A DNA stretch of 7,326 nt from an uncultured Clostridia bacterium (GTDB lineage: Bacteria > Bacillota > Clostridia > Christensenellales > UBA1242): contig CALWDV010000055.1 in assembly GCA_944376785.1 (NCBI GenBank), positions 1-7,326 on the forward strand, written 5' to 3'. Made by a program: the position numbers and the translations under genes. Shown here one piece after another: positions 5,473 through 7,326 of the stretch. The notes under the pieces are model-generated. The model was not told where the DNA came from. It saw only the letters and a list, made by a program, of their open reading frames with translations, and did no database searches. How positions within the stretch are numbered: the stretch's first letter is position 1; each line of letters opens with the position of its first letter.

Positions 5473-7326
5473 TTAATCAAAGTTGTGATTTGAATCGTTT
5501 AACCACCTATCGTTTACCTTTGTTATGGTTACTGTTACCTCTGCATCTGTTGCTGTTGGAATTAAGTCAAATTCCATTTTATTGGTTTCAACTTTTTCAC
5601 CATCAACAATTTGCATATATGTGTTGTAATACATTGGAGGATTAATTATTAAAACATAATGTCCACGAGCAATATCATATAAGGTTTTAGTTTCGCCATT
5701 ATTTAAAGTAATCATATATGCTGTGCCTGTGTCGGTGTTTTTAAATATTGCATTAATCCTTGCATCTGCATCAACAGTAAATCCTTCCAAAGCATCAATC
5801 ACTCCATGAATTGTAAATTCATAAAGCTTTCTAATGAAGTAAACTTCAATTGTGTGTTTATCAGTTACCTGACCAAATTCAATTAATTCACGTGCTGCAC
5901 CAACTTGTTCAATGCCATCTACTTTAACATTTTCAATTACACCTTCTTCATGTGGAACAACGTCAAATCCAACATAGTTATTTGTTAGAACATAAACTTG
6001 TTCTGTTGTTGCATTTTTACTAATTGCTCGTTCACTTGGTGTGCCGTCACGATTATAATTACGTCTAATTACAGCGCCATATTCAACGCCATCTAACTCA
6101 TATAATTCATGAGTTACAGTAACTTCAATTATTTGATAATCATTATTGTAATAAAATAATGGATATCCTTCATTTAAGTTTCCGTTAGTGTAATCAATTG
6201 CCCAAATAAAGTCAAAATCCCATGTTTTAAATGTGCTTTCTGTTTTTAATTGAGCCAAAGTTTTCATTTCGGCACGATTTGTGTAATATTTAACATCAAA
6301 GTTAGAATAAGCAACTGAACCAGCCATTCCAACACCTTGATTAGAGTTTAAGTTCATTTCAGAACTATAATAGTTATAAGCAAATGTATCACTTTCTGAA
6401 ACATCTGTTGTTAAGTAATTTGCAGTTTTACCAACCACACCACCAACATTAGTTGTTGTTGTTACATTAAATTGTTTTGGATTTGCATAGGTATATTTTA
6501 ATGTGTTTTCACTTACACCCATCAAACCAACAATTCCACCAACATTGTTACTATTTGATGCTGTTAAGTTTCCATTAAAGAATGCATTTGTTAATGAAGC
6601 ATTTAGTCCATTTAAACTTCCAATGATTGAACCTAAATTGTTTGCATTATTAGAAATAATGTTTCCTGAGTAACTTACTTGGTCAACTTTTACGCCAACT
6701 GAATTAATTGCTGACTCAACATCAATAATTTCTCCAATTATGCCACCAACACTTGTGCTTTCGTTTTTATTAACTAATGTTAACGCACTGGTTGTTTTTG
6801 AAATTGTTGCCCCGTTTGTTGCTCCTTCAACTTTACCAATAACACTACCAATATAAGCATTTTCAGTTGAAATTGAACCTTTAAATATCATACCACCAAT
6901 TGCAGTTGTGTTTTCTTTATTAACATTAATATTTTCTATTAATGAATCAGTAACAACACCAGCAATTGTTCCATTAGCACTATTTGTGTTAATTGAACTT
7001 ACAATGTATGGTACTTCAACATTTAAATTATAAATTTGTGCATTATTTACTTTTCCAAACAATCCCACAACTCCAACATTGTTAATTTCTAAATAATCTC
7101 TTTGATATTCTGTTTCAATGGTTAAACCATAAATTGTGTAACCATTTCCATCAAAAATTCCTTCGAAACTATTATTAATTCCAATTGGTGTGAAATAATG
7201 TCCAAATAAATCAATGTTATTTACTAATTTAAATGTTTTGTTTTGTGTAAATCCTTCAACATTATTAGTTTGATTGCTTAACCACATTAATTCATTAACT
7301 GTTGAAATGTTATAAACACCATTTTC
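5473..7326 (-). CDS. GLUG-repeat surface or secreted protein, N-terminus beyond window
   Basis: The frame runs through the right edge: 13 codons upstream of the ATG at 7285-7287 read ENGVYNISTVNEL, continuing into MWLSNQ, which is the usual opening of a GLUG domain, so that ATG is internal. At least 617 codons are visible. Numbering from that Met, glycine-rich GLUG units recur at about 71-80, 146-155, 180-187, 218-227, 249-257 (VGGIVGLMG) and 281-288 (VGGVVGKT). WDFDFIWAIDYTNG through GYPLF (356-378) closes the beta-helix-like domain. Residues about 388-486 resemble a divergent InlB B-repeat: VGFDVVPHEEG, ENVKVDGIEQVG, KHTIEVYF. Residues 488-590 form a beta-rich domain somewhat like Cna-B. 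No LPXTG motif or membrane anchor is seen before the C-terminus NDSNHNFD. A role in adhesion or surface display is inferred; the signal peptide would be off-window. Confidence 0.85.
   Translation of the reverse strand, partial: ENGVYNISTVNELMWLSNQTNNVEGFTQNKTFKLVNNIDLFGHYFTPIGINNSFEGIFDGNGYTIYGLTIETEYQRDYLEINNVGVVGLFGKVNNAQIYNLNVEVPYIVSSINTNSANGTIAGVVTDSLIENINVNKENTTAIGGMIFKGSISTENAYIGSVIGKVEGATNGATISKTTSALTLVNKNESTSVGGIIGEIIDVESAINSVGVKVDQVSYSGNIISNNANNLGSIIGSLNGLNASLTNAFFNGNLTASNSNNVGGIVGLMGVSENTLKYTYANPKQFNVTTTTNVGGVVGKTANYLTTDVSESDTFAYNYYSSEMNLNSNQGVGMAGSVAYSNFDVKYYTNRAEMKTLAQLKTESTFKTWDFDFIWAIDYTNGNLNEGYPLFYYNNDYQIIEVTVTHELYELDGVEYGAVIRRNYNRDGTPSERAISKNATTEQVYVLTNNYVGFDVVPHEEGVIENVKVDGIEQVGAARELIEFGQVTDKHTIEVYFIRKLYEFTIHGVIDALEGFTVDADARINAIFKNTDTGTAYMITLNNGETKTLYDIARGHYVLIINPPMYYNTYMQIVDGEKVETNKMEFDLIPTATDAEVTVTITKVNDRWLNDSNHNFD

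Noticed and set aside
7285..7287. ATG as the true start of the GLUG-repeat protein
   Set aside because: The frame continues upstream to the window edge with a typical GLUG-domain opening, and no signal peptide follows the ATG.

Overview
The window is a compact, strongly AT-rich bacterial segment. Its proteins are rich in Lys, Asn and Ile, most start codons carry purine-rich Shine-Dalgarno sites, the two promoters I trust are sigma-A type, and hairpin terminators with long A/T tracts follow the genes. Tryptophan is TGG and a TGA acts as a real stop (2571-2573), so the code is standard rather than mycoplasmal. Together with a YkvI-family membrane protein, a clostridial-style NitT/TauT ABC importer and a GLUG-repeat surface protein, this points to an uncultured Bacillota lineage (Clostridia or RF39-like Bacilli, possibly gut-associated). 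I cannot name the species. Both ends cut through a gene, so this is probably a whole short contig or a fragment of one.

Left part (1-3450): the 3' part of a substrate-binding protein of the NitT/TauT importer family ends at a bidirectional terminator. A gene on the opposite strand follows, encoding a zeta-toxin-like P-loop kinase without a visible antitoxin partner. After a 142-base divergent intergenic region come the importer ATPase and permease, translationally coupled by an ATGA overlap and closed by a second bidirectional terminator. The binding protein, ATPase and permease together would form a complete importer for a small organic compound, perhaps a thiamine precursor, sulfonate or similar; the substrate cannot be read from the sequence.

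Right part (3450-7326): three genes on the minus strand, which look like separate transcription units: a YkvI-type ten-helix membrane protein, an unrecognised 275-residue protein whose layout resembles an ADP-ribosyltransferase fold, and a large GLUG-repeat surface or secreted protein that runs off the right end. Terminators separate them, and two stop codons in the window lie inside terminator hairpins.

Points worth a second look are the near-perfect inverted repeat at the extreme left end (very probably a foldback or assembly chimera), the solitary zeta-like kinase between importer genes, and the ART-like orphan. I found no tRNA, rRNA, CRISPR array, insertion sequence or recognisable riboswitch, and no gene-free stretch longer than 142 bases.
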